DNA of 41,894 bases, taken from the NCBI GenBank assembly GCA_023231475.1, contig JALJEE010003184.1:1-41894 (forward strand), in the 5' to 3' direction. This stretch comes from Seison nebaliae. Taxonomy: Eukaryota > Rotifera > Pararotatoria > Seisonacea > Seisonidae. Made by a program: the position numbers and the translations under genes. This document shows positions 31,108 through 41,756 of the stretch, one piece after another (position 1 is the stretch's first letter; each line of letters begins with the position of its first letter). The notes below the pieces were generated by a model. The model worked only from the letters and a program-made list of their open reading frames with translations, had not been told where the DNA came from and did not search any database.

Positions 31108-33596
31108 TCAACATTCATGTATACGCTTCGCGTATTCTTCAATCTTCTCGTCTTTATCTGAACGGACTCGTTCGCCACATTCATCATAATATACATAATA
31201 AGATATGCATTCGGATGTTGATGAGTCGTCAGAATCTCTGGAAATTTCAATGAAAGAATATAATTAAATGAAATTTGTCAAATGAATAAATTTTAACTTC
31301 AATTCATCTTCTCGTCTTGTCAAACTAAAAATTGTACAATATGATACTGTAGGTGGCTTTCCTAGTGACGCCTCTCTACGGAACAGATACTTATTTTTCT
31401 CCCTGACAATTGACTTTAAACAAAACTTATAATTCTTATAATTTTTTCCTTTGGAATTCTTGTTCTTTCTTTTCTTGTCTTTCTTCTTCCTTTTCTCGTT
31501 CTTCTTCACACTTTCGATTCGTGGAGCAGAATTTCTTGCCGCTTCTTCTGCAAACACTTCGTCAAATCTTGATTCTGGAAGATTTTGAAAGATAAACAAA
31601 AAATTTCCAGTGTAACTTCTGATATGACATTCTCGTTGTTCATCATAATCGTCCTCTGAATTTTAAATTCAGAAAATTCGGAAGAAATAGTTAATGAAAA
31701 CTTGTGTTCTGTCGAAATTTTTTACTTTTCCTAAATTTCTTCATTTCTTTTTCTCGTTTTTTTCTCCTTTTCTTTTCGGCCTTTTCCTCCCGTTTCATTT
31801 GTTTCTTACGCTCCTTCATATAACGTTTATGTGCTTTTTGATGTTCCTTTTCTTCACGTTTTCTTTGTTTCTCTCGTTCCTTCATTGTCCTTTTCTGATT
31901 TGATTTTCTTCTTTTACCGTGTGCTTTCTGATATTTACCTTTTCTTCTTTTATCTTTTTTATTCTTTACCGTTTTCCTTTTTGTGCATTTATTCTTCTTT
32001 CTTTTACCTTTCTTCCTACGTTCTTTATCTCTCTGCTTATCTCGCCGACGTTGTTTTTTACTTCTTTTTTTTCTAGTTCTATTTCTCTTCTTTCCACGTC
32101 GTTTTCTTTCTTTTTCTTTTCTACGACGTTTCTTCTTTTTTTCTTTTTCTCGTTTTCTTCTTCTTTTCTTTCTGGCTTTATCGTCTTTTTTTTGCTGTTT
32201 AAGTCTCTTCCTACAATCTCTTCGACATCTTTTCTTACTTCTACTGTCAATCAGAGCACAAGAAACACCACCACAACAAATCCCACAACTCCCACCTCCA
32301 TGACTTCCTCTACTATTAGATCTACCTGATTTACCACTACCACTCGATTTGCGACTTTTACTTCCAGAACTGCCTCCGCAACTTCCTCCTCCTCCACAAC
32401 AACATCCATTTGAACCTCCACTACTACTACTACTACTGCTACTACCACTACTTTCAGATGAACAATATGCTCCACAACAACCACCTTTCTGACTGCCTCC
32501 TTCATTCAAATCTAAATATTCATGATCTTTATCTTTCGACTCATAATCGCCTTCGACTGATTCTCCATAAGTTTTATCATTCAATCGATCACTAAACACT
32601 TTCGCCGTAATTTGTACGTCTTCATTCATTTGTGCTTGTCTCTCTAGTTGACCGGGGAAAATGTTATAACTACTATCAGCTCCATCAGGTCTTTGTCCAG
32701 CACCTGCACCTTCATAAATACAATCGTTCTGACAACCTCCTCCCTTAGATTTATCGACTTTACAATACTAAAATTTAAAATTTTCTTTTCTAATCAAATA
32801 AATTGAAATAAACTAGACAATTTTCAACGTTATCATTTTCTGCTAATTTCACATTCTCTTCTTCAGCAATAGCTTGTGCAATACATTGTTTATGACAGTA
32901 TTCACAATTGTCCACATCCATTGGAGTATCTCCATTTCCATCACATCTTCTGTTCGTTTTACAACCTGGACTATCACAATAATCTTTTGTTTTCCACTCC
33001 GCCTGTACTTTCCACCAACAATATTACCACCAACCGTTAGAAAAAAGTTTTAACCTGATAATTAGATTTTTCTGTATCTCGATCATCCTTCCTTCCACGA
33101 TTATCTTTCCGATTACTCTTTTTATCATCTTTCGATTTTTTATCATCATTCTCATCTTTCTTATTTTCATTCTTTTTATTCTTATCTTTCTTCTTTTTAT
33201 CTTTCTTATTCTTATTTTTTTTATCAGAATTTTTTTTCGATTTTTCTCCACATTTCTAAAAAGAATAAACATCTTCATAAAACGAATAAAATCAGTTAAC
33301 TGAAAGATCTGTTACTTCAGTCGGCCGTTTTTCATATCTATTTCTGACCATCTATGAAAAATACGTATAAAATGTTCGGGAATCGAAGGAGAACTCTTTT
33401 CATTCTTCTATTCTGCACTAATTCGTCACAGGTTCTCGCCCGTTTTCGACAACGACATTCTTCCTCACAGTCTCTATGATAATTGTTTTGCGATTTATTT
33501 TTATTCTGAATTTTCATGTGAAAAAAATAAATGTTTAAACTTTTATTCATTAAATTTAACTTTACGATTAAATAATTTTTTCGACCACCTCAACAT
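31108..33596 (-). CDS. Cys-rich, extremely Lys/Arg-rich protein with C-terminal YYVYYD motif (about 696 aa, 7 exons)
   Basis: Exons: 33596-33561, 33505-33395, 33255-33055, 33002-32814, 32767-31702, 31655-31298, 31237-31108. All phases agree. Exon 2 is Cys/Arg-rich (CEEECRCRKRARTC), exon 3 is Lys/Asp-rich, and exon 4 has spaced cysteines (CEYCHKQC). Exon 5 begins with further cysteines, a Ser/Gly/Cys-rich stretch and then about 170 residues of mostly Lys, Arg and Glu. Exon 6 has a more ordinary segment (YTGNFLFIFQNLPESRFDEV) and a second basic run. The last exon has ISYYVYYDECGERV. That motif recurs at the end of the next gene upstream (33703-35037), so the two look like tandem paralogues. The start exon is the weakest part; no signal peptide is visible from it. 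Function unknown. Confidence 0.6.
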
Positions 33597-33672
33597 AATT
33601 AACGAAAAACCAAAAGAAAATGAAAAAAAGGAAAGGAGAGAAAAGACAATTTGTTTCCCAAGAATGGAACAA

Positions 33673-33678
33673 TTTATT
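33673..33678 (-). terminator. Poly(A) signal for the single-pass membrane protein
   Basis: AATAAA on the minus strand, 25 bases after the stop of the long isoform at 33703. Confidence 0.4.
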
Positions 33679-33702
33679 TTAAAAATAATTAAAAAATCAT
33701 TT

Positions 33703-35037
33703 TTACATTTTGAACGATTTGTTAGAACCAACTCGATTACCTTGCGAATCGTAATAAACATAATAGGAAATATACTCTATCGACGAATCAGTATTAGCAC
33801 GAACAGAACTTCGACGTTTTTCTCGACGTGATGATTTCGAGAAATCTGTTTTCAATTTTCTTGAATGTGATGCTAATCGACTTCTGAGATTTAGGAAGTT
33901 AAAACATACGGAAAATATTCAAGAGTTTTTGAATGAACTTGTTGGCTGTTGTGGTTGGTAAGAGTTCATCAGAAGAAGTATTTTGATTCACAAATGACTT
34001 CGCTAACTCTTCAGTATTTTTCTCTTCAGCAAAATCTAAAAATAATTTTTTAATATTTTTAATAAAATCCTAATTCAAATAAATTGTTCTATTTCATTTT
34101 TCATCCGAATATAATTCAAATATATTAAATTTAAACGAACGTTGATCTGTTTGTGGGTCGGTGGGAAGGGATGATGTATCTGTCACTTCAGAAACCGTTT
34201 TATTATTCAATACGTTCGCTCTTAAATCATCTTCATCCTTAAGAAATATTTTTCGGTTACTTCCAAGAATATTCGATTTCAGTCGGTCATTTTTTATTCG
34301 AGACATTCCGATTTCATTTGAAAGTTTTCCATTGCCCACTTTGTCATACACGACTGATTTCTCCTTTGGGTGTGATATTAATGAATTGTTATCGGTTGTT
34401 CCTTCGCTTGTTAAAGAAAGTTCTTTATCCTTCATCATTCCCCCATTCTTAGTTTTATTTCTTTTTCCTAAAGTTTTTGATTTTTTTCCATTTTTACCGA
34501 TTGTTGTTGAATCGCCTGTTGGACCAACTTCTTTGTGAACATTACTTTCTCTTCGAAATGCACGACGTTTACGAAAGAACATAATTAATAAAATAATTGC
34601 GACAAGTAACATGATGAATGCTACAGCCCCAATTATAGCACTAATAAGAATCGGTTTGGAAATCGGTCCATCTTCCCTGGAAATAATTACTCAAATTTTT
34701 AATTCTTTCAAATACGAAACTTTTCCGCTATATTTCTGTTAGAATTGGAGCTGGCTCCATTTCTCTCTCTCGCACTGGGTAGTGATTTAACTTTACCTCC
34801 TGACTTACCTGACTTACCTGAATTGTCTAAAGATGATGGTGGTTCATCTAAATAAATTTTCATTATCTTATATCGACAAAAATATTGATGAAACCTAGAG
34901 AACTTGGAGGATTAATTTGTTTTTGTTTATCTAACAAGAAAAAACAGGTATACAAATTGATAAAATTGAACTGATTAAAAGAAGATAAAAATTTCACTAT
35001 TATATTTGTAAGTGGGATCGGATGCTGGAGGTTTCAT
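33703..35037 (-). CDS. Single-pass membrane protein with C-terminal YYVYYD motif (338 aa, or 261 aa in a short form)
   Basis: Exons: 35037-34998, 34930-34895, 34847-34721, 34676-34141, 34035-33939, 33883-33703. All phases agree. The N-terminal part of about 75 residues is Ser/Gly/Pro-rich with a small repeat (NPPSSL, DEPPSSL). A transmembrane helix follows at about residues 80-105 (ILISAIIGAVAFIMLLVAII), then a basic RKRRAFRR stop-transfer and a Ser/Thr/Asp-rich tail. The last exons add a basic segment and end SIEYISYYVYYDSQGNRV. If the intron at 34140-34036 is not removed, translation ends at 34094 (261 residues, ending ELYSDEK), so two C-termini are possible. It starts 80 bp after the end of EIF1AD on the same strand. 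No signal peptide is found, so the first exons are the least certain. Family not recognised. Confidence 0.55.
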
Positions 35038-35117
35038 TCTGGCGCATTAAAATTAAGTAGAATATTTAATTTTGAAAAATAGAAATATTTTATCCGACCG
35101 ATTTAAACAATGGAAAA

Positions 35118-35667
35118 TTAATTATCAGAATCAGATTCTGAAGAAGATGGAATTAATTTTGTAGGATCGAAATCGTCTTTCTGTTTTATCTTCCAATTCA
35201 ATTTACCTTTATGAGATATTTAATGACGAAGAGAAAAATTTCAATTTAAGCCCATCTTAAAATAATAAATTAAAACCTTTAAAATATTGTGGCCATCGGT
35301 TTTCATTAATTAAACGTTCCACATGATTTCTGGTTAAGATATTTACCAATTCGCATTTCACTTTCTCCCCATCATCTATTGGCAATGTGATGACATAATC
35401 ATGTCTTTTAATCCAAATCACTTTCCGAAATTTGACAGGCATACTCATTAAACAAACATTTCCATACTCATCTTCTACTTCATGCAAATTATTTCCACAT
35501 GATTTAAGCACCTGTCAATTGTCGTTTATTTAACTATTCCTTTTAAAATCTTAAAACAAAACTCGTTTAATTGAATGTTCACTTTCATCTAAATCGAACT
35601 CCTTATTGATTACTTCATCATAAACAATCTTTCGTTTTGTTGTGCTCGTCATGATAGGCTTTGACAT
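35118..35667 (-). CDS. EIF1AD: EIF1AD, eIF1A-like S1/OB-fold RNA-binding protein (142 aa, 3 exons)
   Basis: Exons 35667-35563, 35511-35277 and 35206-35118 join in phase. The central domain matches EIF1AD: GNNLHEVEDEYG, LMSMPVKFRKVIWIKR, a YVITLPIDDGEKVKCE block and W-P-x-x-F/Y near its end. This is an OB fold of the eIF1A type, without the translation factor's own N-terminal tail. The N-terminus (MTSTTKRKIVYDEV) and the acidic Ser/Glu/Asp end (PSSSESDSDN) also follow the family. At 142 residues it is a little shorter than the human protein, through a shorter acidic tail. Human EIF1AD is linked to late cytoplasmic 40S subunit maturation and may be nuclear as well. The introns are 51 and 70 nt. 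It is the first of four same-strand genes. Confidence 0.92.
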
Positions 35668-35837
35668 TAAAATTCGAAAATAATTCAAACTTTTCAAAAA
35701 TTTTCGATAAAATTTCTATATCGTTTTTAACATCTGGGACTAGGGGAATAACTTCTGACAACCAGAAAGTGTTAGTTTTTTGTTTGACTTTTATTATAAT
35801 TATCCTAATACATAATACATAATTTAGATGATTTGGA

Positions 35838-36390
35838 TGCGGTAATTTTGTCGAATAAAGAAAACAAACGACGGCACATGAGAATGGGAAATGGAGCGAT
35901 ATTTACTGTGGCGAAGAGAAGAGAAAAGTTGCATCTATGAAAACAACATATAGTCCCCTTAATGAGCCGATTATAGGTCCCATCGAGCGAGAGGAATGAA
36001 TGATGTGAACAGAGAAAATAGTCTCCAAGGAGTACATCGGTAGAACTAAAATCTTAAGAAACGAAAGACAAATCTTCAACATAATGAATTTGGATTTAGG
36101 AGAAAAGGAGAAAAACGCTCTACAAGATTTATTACGAATACGGTTGAGAGCATACGACGAGAATGACCGAATATTGATCAAAGAGCCGAGAAAGACGATG
36201 GAAGAAGTGAAAGGCATGATGGAGAAAGAACGACTGCCAGTTGACAACAACCAACATTTTGATTCGTTAATGCAAATTCCTCCTTCGGCGAGAAGGTGAG
36301 TGATGCGTAGGTACGACAGCTTAAGTTTGCGAAGCGACCGATGAATGATAGAGCTGTCCAAACAAACATGAACAGAATATGAATTTTTCG
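35838..36390 (-). mobile_element. LINE (non-LTR) reverse-transcriptase fragment, minus strand
   Basis: The minus-strand translation contains GGICINESKC, SIVFLGSLINIRSFSSYAL, SKFIMLKICLSFLK and LVLPMYSLETIF. These line up with the plus-strand fragment at 41100-41655 (ISINSSKC, STIFLGSTIDFRGLSS, FKRLVLPLDSLETIF). This is the RT thumb and linker region of a LINE. Similarity continues through PFPIL to FDKIT near 35840. The YADD active-site stretch has diverged beyond recognition. Stops and frame changes show it is inactive. It lies about 170 bp upstream of EIF1AD. Confidence 0.7.
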
Positions 36391-36890
36391 AACTAAAATT
36401 GTAGAGTCTGGATTTATAAAAAACATATTTCATGATACATTGTTCAAAGATGTGGTTCTTCAAAAGTGTTCACATCAGTTGTTTAAACAAAGTGTTTCAA
36501 TAATTTCTAATTGTTTTTCAGTTACTTTCATGTTCATTTATGATGAAAAAACTCGATAAATGAAAATTTATTTAGCCTTCAACAAATAAAATTAGAGATT
36601 CATAAATTACTAATTATAAGACATTATGAAAACATAAAAGGTCGATAAAGAATGGTTAAAAGAACGAACAAATGATCATACAACCTGAATAATAGAACTG
36701 GTGTTGGAAAATCAAAATGGAATTAAAAATAAACTTTCAGAAATGGGAGCTTTGAATTTAATAAACAAAAATTTAATATACACTTAACAGTCATCTTGAA
36801 CTACAACCTAAATGTTACTTGGTAACGAATGAATTAGAACAAATTAAACTGATTATTTCTCATTGAATTCTATTATTCAAATCTTTCGTT
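36391..36890. other. Intergenic stretch upstream of ODAD4
   Basis: AT-rich with no gene or repeat seen. It should contain the promoter for the distal first exon of ODAD4 at 36891. Confidence 0.4.
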
Positions 36891-37040
36891 ATGTTTAAAC
36901 CTCCACCCGTTCCACATCATAACGATGCTAGGAAATTTCAAAGAGTGGTTCCTGTTGGGAACTTCGACATGTATAAGAATGAAGGTATTAAGTTAGCTTG
37001 GTTAGGGAAGCATCAACGAGCACTAGAGGATCTAACTAAG
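36891..37040 (+). other. Alternative first coding exon 1A of ODAD4
   Basis: The ATG at 36891 opens 50 codons ending KHQRALEDLTK at a strong AAG|GTAAGT donor. Joined in phase to exon 2 it gives a complete TPR (GIKLAWLGKHQRALEDLTK + ALELKPND). It cannot splice in frame into exon 1B, which has its own ATG and no usable acceptor. So it is an alternative promoter exon rather than an upstream part of the same transcript. Confidence 0.65.
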
Positions 37041-40000
37041 GTAAGTGCACCTGAGATACTCTAACATCAAATTATTGTAACTAATTCTCTTAATTTTTAT
37101 TCTTTCTATAATTTTTTTAATTTTACGTTTATTTTCTCCTAAGTTTCCTCCTAAACTAATATTGTTGAGATCGTCTCAATTGGATACAAATATAATTTAT
37201 TTTTTCAATAATTTAAAATAAATTATGCCAGGCGGGAAATCAATGGATGTAGCGAGTGAAATGAGTTCTGATCGACAGCCAACTAAAAATTTTCCAGCTC
37301 TTATGGGTGAAGGGGATAAATTTTATAAAGATCAACTCTTTCAAAAAGCGGTAACTTGTTTCAGTGATGTAAGTTTTCTTTTTCTTAATTTAAAGGAAAA
37401 TTATTTTTTAAAATTATTTAATGGACATTAATACAAAACATTCTTTAATTTTTTAGGCATTGGAATTGAAACCGAATGATAAGGTATGTTTGGTGGCTAG
37501 ATCGAGTTGCTACTTGAAATTGGGAAAGAATTATTTAGCCTTACAAGATGCGGAATCTGCTTTAGAAGAAGATGAAACATTTGCAAAAGTTTTGTTTGTT
37601 GAAAGAAATTATTAAGTTGATTTCGTACCAAAACAGGGACTCTATCAAAAAGCAGAAGCATTATATTCAATGGGTGAATTCGAATTAGCACTGGTCTATT
37701 ATTATCGTGGAAAGAAATATCGTCCGGATATTCGCGAGTTCCAATTAGGAATTAATAAATCTCAAGAGGCTATAGATAATTGTGTTGGAGGTTAGTTATC
37801 ATTACTATGCAATCTATTCTTATTGGAATTCTCTTTGAAATTATTTAGCTAAAAAACATCCATATCTTATGAGTAAGTTTTCTAAATAATTCTCTTCCAT
37901 AAACATTTTGAGTCAACTTTTTTTAAAGTTTTGTTCTATCTCAATGATGGATATGTTCATTTGATATAAGATAAAAATTATTTGTTTTTAAGGAATTTAG
38001 AATGAAATTTTTTTTATAAATGATTTGAATTTTACTTTGTTTTTCCTCCTCAAACATTGAATTCATTTTCTACTTAAATTTGTTCACCAGATCCGGCGAA
38101 AACCAAATTGGAAGTTAAGGGTGATTTAACCTATTTCTACGAACAAACAGAAGTTAGATTTTTTTATGATGTTGTATAAAATTATAAAATTTCTTTGTAA
38201 AAATCTATAAAATTTTTCCAAACTAAATGCAAATTCGGTGAGAATAATTTAATAAGATTTAAATTCATATTATTTTTTTGAAATTTGATGCTGCACAAAG
38301 ATTCGATTGATTATTGATTTTTCACAGTTTTTCCAATATTATTACGATTGCATTTATATATATATGCAATATACGATATATATATTACGCTGTTACTTAT
38401 AATATTTAATATTTATAAAATGATTTTAATTGACATGTAATTTTTGCATATATCCGTTGTTGATGAGTTATTTCTTTATCCAAATGATTTGTTTGTTCTC
38501 ATCGTATTGTGTGATGAAGTATTATGGTGTAATTGCTGGAAATGTGTCTTGTCGTTTATTAATAATTTAATGTATATTTTTTGTTTTTAAAGAAAACAAA
38601 ACAACATAAAATTAAGGCAAGTACTACTCAACCATCAGGATATCAACGTCCAAAAGCAGCAGTTGTTTATCAGGAGAAAAGAAAAGAACGTCGACCATTA
38701 GAAGGCAATCAACGAACGCAAAAGCATTTATTAGGCGAATTATATGAAGACAGAATTTACTTAGAACGATTATTACGAGATGAAGAAATCAATTCCCCAA
38801 AAACCACATCAGCTCAACGAATCAATGATTTGATCAATGATGGTCTCGATTATTTGGACACTCGAACAGAATTTTGGAGACAACAGAGACCAATTTATGC
38901 TCGTCAAAGTTATTTCATCGAGAATTATAATTAAGCATCCATTTTAATAATTTATAGAGAAGCATCCAAAGACTAAGATTGGGCCGGATGTTAATAATTT
39001 GGAACCGTTTGTTAATCGGGAACTAGAGGAGATTGATGGAAGTTTTCATTTTATATGATTCACTTCTATTTATATTTCTTTCCCACTTAGTGCAATCGAG
39101 AAATAAATTCAGTTCTGCAATTCAAAGAACAGAAAAACTCATCAATTTTATCTCTCAACAGAAAATTGATGAAGACCAAAAAACCAAATATCTTGCCGAA
39201 TCTAATTTGATGGTGGGAATTGCACAATTGGCGATTGATAAAACGGAAATTGCTTTAGATATTTTCAAAAACGTATTAGTTTCTGCTGAAAAATTGTTAT
39301 ATTAATTCAATTTTTGATTTTATTTCAAATAATTTTAATAGAGATGATCGTCGATTAACAAATCTTGCTAATGAGAACTTGGGAAAAGTTTATAGGAAAA
39401 TGGGAGATTATCAAAATGCAATCAACAGTTGGAGTGCCCGATTACCAATTGAGGAAGAATCGATCGAACGTGCCTGGTATTTCCATTCAATCGGTCGATG
39501 TTATTTGGAGTTAAGTTAGAAATAATTTTTTATGAACTTAATAATGAATATGATATGAATATGTACTCTTCCAGATAATCTGGAGAAAGCTGAAGAATAT
39601 GGAACTGTTACTTTAGAAACAGGTCAAACATTGGAAGATAAAAAATGGCGAATGAATGGTCATATATTAGTGGCTCAAAGTCAAGGTTTACAAATAGCTC
39701 GACAAGTTTTTTGAAATATGAATCTTCAAAATTTATAGCACGTCGTGGATTATACACAGAAGCACTTAACTCTTTTGGAGAAGCAAAGAAATTTGCTCAA
39801 CTTGTCGGTTTAGTGTTTGAGAAAAACAATAATTAATTTTTTCTAAAAAATTTCATTTTAGGTGACAAAGCAGCAATTTCTGATCTGACCAAATATATGG
39901 ACGCCATTAATGATCGAATGGAAAAAGGTATGTCGAAAGAGAAAGATGATTTAGAACGTCAAGATTGGAAATATATCGGAGTAGGAACTAGAACTAATGC

Positions 40001-40322
40001 AGTTTTGCGAGGAACTAAAAAACTTCATAAGAATCTGCCCATTCGAATGGCGACACCCAAAAATCAATTCTTGATGCCAATTACTCAAGAATCTAAAGAA
40101 CTGACACGAAAGAAAGAGAAATTAGCTACCGAACTTAAGACTAAATTGTTGGAACAAAATGCAGCGCAAGTTAAAGTAGAGAAAGTAAATGTTGATGCAT
40201 CTCCTTCAGTGGTTCAACAAGACGGCGAATTATCTACCGTTCAATTGTTTAAGGATATTGATAAGTTTTCTGCAGATGCTCGTAAGACGAAAAAATCCAA
40301 AGATTCGAAGAACAAACCATAG
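36891..40322 (+). CDS. ODAD4: ODAD4/TTC25, outer dynein arm docking-complex TPR protein, with alternative first exons
   Basis: Exons: 1A 36891-37040 or 1B 37225-37368, then 37457-37588, 37637-37790, 37849-37872, 38091-38152, 38593-38908, 38958-39041, 39091-39295, 39342-39514, 39575-39685, 39739-39807, 39862-40322. All phases agree: 644 residues with 1B, 646 with 1A (human about 672). Landmarks of TTC25: ALELKPND, LVARSSCYLKLG, GLYQKAEALYSMG, ALVYYYRGKKYRPD, then LLGELYED, a YLDTRTEFWRQQRPIYAR segment and C-terminal TPRs (NLGKVYRKMGDYQNAI, FHSIGRCYLEL). It anchors outer dynein arms to axonemal doublets. Exon 1B (MGEGDKFYKDQLFQKAV) is the conserved form; 1A supplies a different first TPR helix pair. 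The 440-nt intron at 38153-38592 carries a TA microsatellite near 38355-38395. The other introns after exon 2 are mostly 46-60 nt. The tail after residue about 500 is Lys-rich. Confidence 0.9.
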
Positions 40323-40384
40323 GTATTTAGAAAAAACCTACTGAAATGAACTAGTATAATAATAATTAATTGATAAAAATAAAA

Positions 40385-40390
40385 AATAAA
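40385..40390 (+). terminator. Poly(A) signal AATAAA for ODAD4
   Basis: AATAAA lies 63 bases after the ODAD4 stop codon. Confidence 0.45.
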
Positions 40391-40476
40391 TTTATTGAAG
40401 ACGATCAAAACCATGAAATATTATTATAATTATTAATTCTTTCAGTTCTTTAATTTTTATATTTTTGTTTGAAGGA

Positions 40477-40954
40477 ATGATGAAATATAAAATAACTGTT
40501 GAGATGACTGACACAACATTCAAGAAAGAAGAAGAAAAATTATTTGTCATGGTCGAAGGAAAAGAGAAGAACACAGAGTTTATCCAATTGGAGGAATTGA
40601 ATTGTGCAGAGAAGGAATTTTTCGAACCTTACGAATCAAACACATTCTCTTTCTTCGCTGATGACGTATTGCCAGTTTGACGATTATGTTTCTAATTATT
40701 CTTTAAAAATTTGTTAGGTAGCAGGTTTGACGTTAAAGTTGGAGAGCAAAAATAAAGAAAGTGTCGAAGCGATTTTTAATGTCACAAATTTCTTATATTT
40801 CGATGCAAATCTTCAGAAGTTAATTCAAAATTAAGATATTGGTTTTCAACCATAATTTTGACTGTTCAACAGTGATCGCTGGAATTCGCTACAATTCGAA
40901 TACGATGAAGATGAAGAACAGTTTAAAGAAATCGAAATTAGTCTATTACCGTAA
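40477..40954 (+). CDS. Small PLAT-like (lipase C-terminal type) protein, 123 aa, 3 exons
   Basis: Exons 40477-40665, 40718-40818 and 40873-40954 join in phase with introns of 52 and 54 nt. The translation begins MMKYKITVEM and continues with a beta-rich pattern (LFVMVEGKEKNTEFIQLEE, then SNTFSFFADD, LTLKLESKN and a final FKEIEISLLP). This layout resembles the PLAT/LH2 beta-sandwich at the C-terminus of pancreatic-type lipases. There is no lipase catalytic domain in front of it and no signal peptide, and only 154 bp separate it from ODAD4. An AAG just before the ATG could be a 3' splice site, so it might be the last exons of a longer transcript. Either a stand-alone PLAT protein or a truncated lipase copy. 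Confidence 0.45.
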
Positions 40955-40979
40955 AATGAATAATTGACAAAATGAATTA

Positions 40980-40985
40980 AATAAA
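40980..40985 (+). terminator. Poly(A) signal AATAAA for the PLAT-like gene
   Basis: AATAAA lies 26 bases after the stop codon. Confidence 0.4.
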
Positions 40986-41099
40986 ATAAAAATATTCTAA
41001 TAATTTTATAATTATATTCATACCAGCTTTCATATCATTCATAGTATGAATGGGTATGAATTTTATACCCATATTTGAACGATCCATATTGGGAACAAT

Positions 41100-41655
41100 T
41101 TGTTTCCACACGTGATGGCTTACGCAGATAACATCGTGATTGTGGACTGTTCTCTCTGTCATCAAAAACGTTCATTCCAATGGATATCTTTACTTCTCAA
41201 GAACAGAGGCATTTCCATTAATTCATCCAAATGCTGTATCAAACGAGCGACGATCTTTCTTAGCAATTCCTCTCAAGCTCTCCACCATCTTTCTTGGGTC
41301 AACTATCGATTTCCGCGGATTATCATCATGCGCATTAGATCATGTTCGCAACAAATTATACAGAGCATTCTCCTTTTTCTCTCCAAGAACTAAATTCATT
41401 CCTCTAAGGTTACGTTTGCAGATTTTTAAGAGGTTAGTTCTGCCTCTTGACTCTCTGGAAACGATTTTTTTCTTTTACCGAACGTTCTTTTTTGTCCATT
41501 GACCGCGCATATAATCGGCTTATAAGGAGACTAGTTTACTGTTTTCACAGATGTAATCGTTCTCTCCTTTTCGCAACAGTCGCCCTGCTTCCCCTACCTA
41601 TTCTCTTCTCTCGTTGAGTCTTTACACTTATTGACAAGATCACTGAATCGAACTT
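41100..41655 (+). mobile_element. LINE (non-LTR) reverse-transcriptase fragment, plus strand
   Basis: MAYADNIVIVD followed by RGISINSSKC is the LINE RT motif around [FY]ADD, but the second Asp is Asn (codon 41130-41132). After a frame change come STIFLGSTIDFRGLSS and FKRLVLPLDSLETIF, then PLPIL and IDKITES near 41640. It matches the minus-strand fragment at 35838-36390. The mutated active site, frame changes and missing 5' part mark it as dead. It begins about 140 bp after the PLAT-like gene. Confidence 0.75.
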
Positions 41656-41756
41656 CCACATATCACAAATTCCGTACATAGGCATCCTAAATAATCGATC
41701 GGTATTTTCGCATACCGTTCGTTATTATGGGTATATGAATGAATTTGTCTGATATA

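Noticed and set aside
31694-32329. Plus-strand Phe/Leu/Ser-rich frames that look like membrane proteins
   Set aside because: They are the antisense of Lys/Arg/Glu codons in exon 5 of the Lys-rich gene, and that exon joins in phase on both sides.
33543-33761. Longer N-terminus for the Lys-rich protein with a hydrophobic signal-like segment
   Set aside because: It would overlap the last exon and poly(A) signal of the neighbouring membrane-protein gene. The later ATG at 33596 fits the exon structure.
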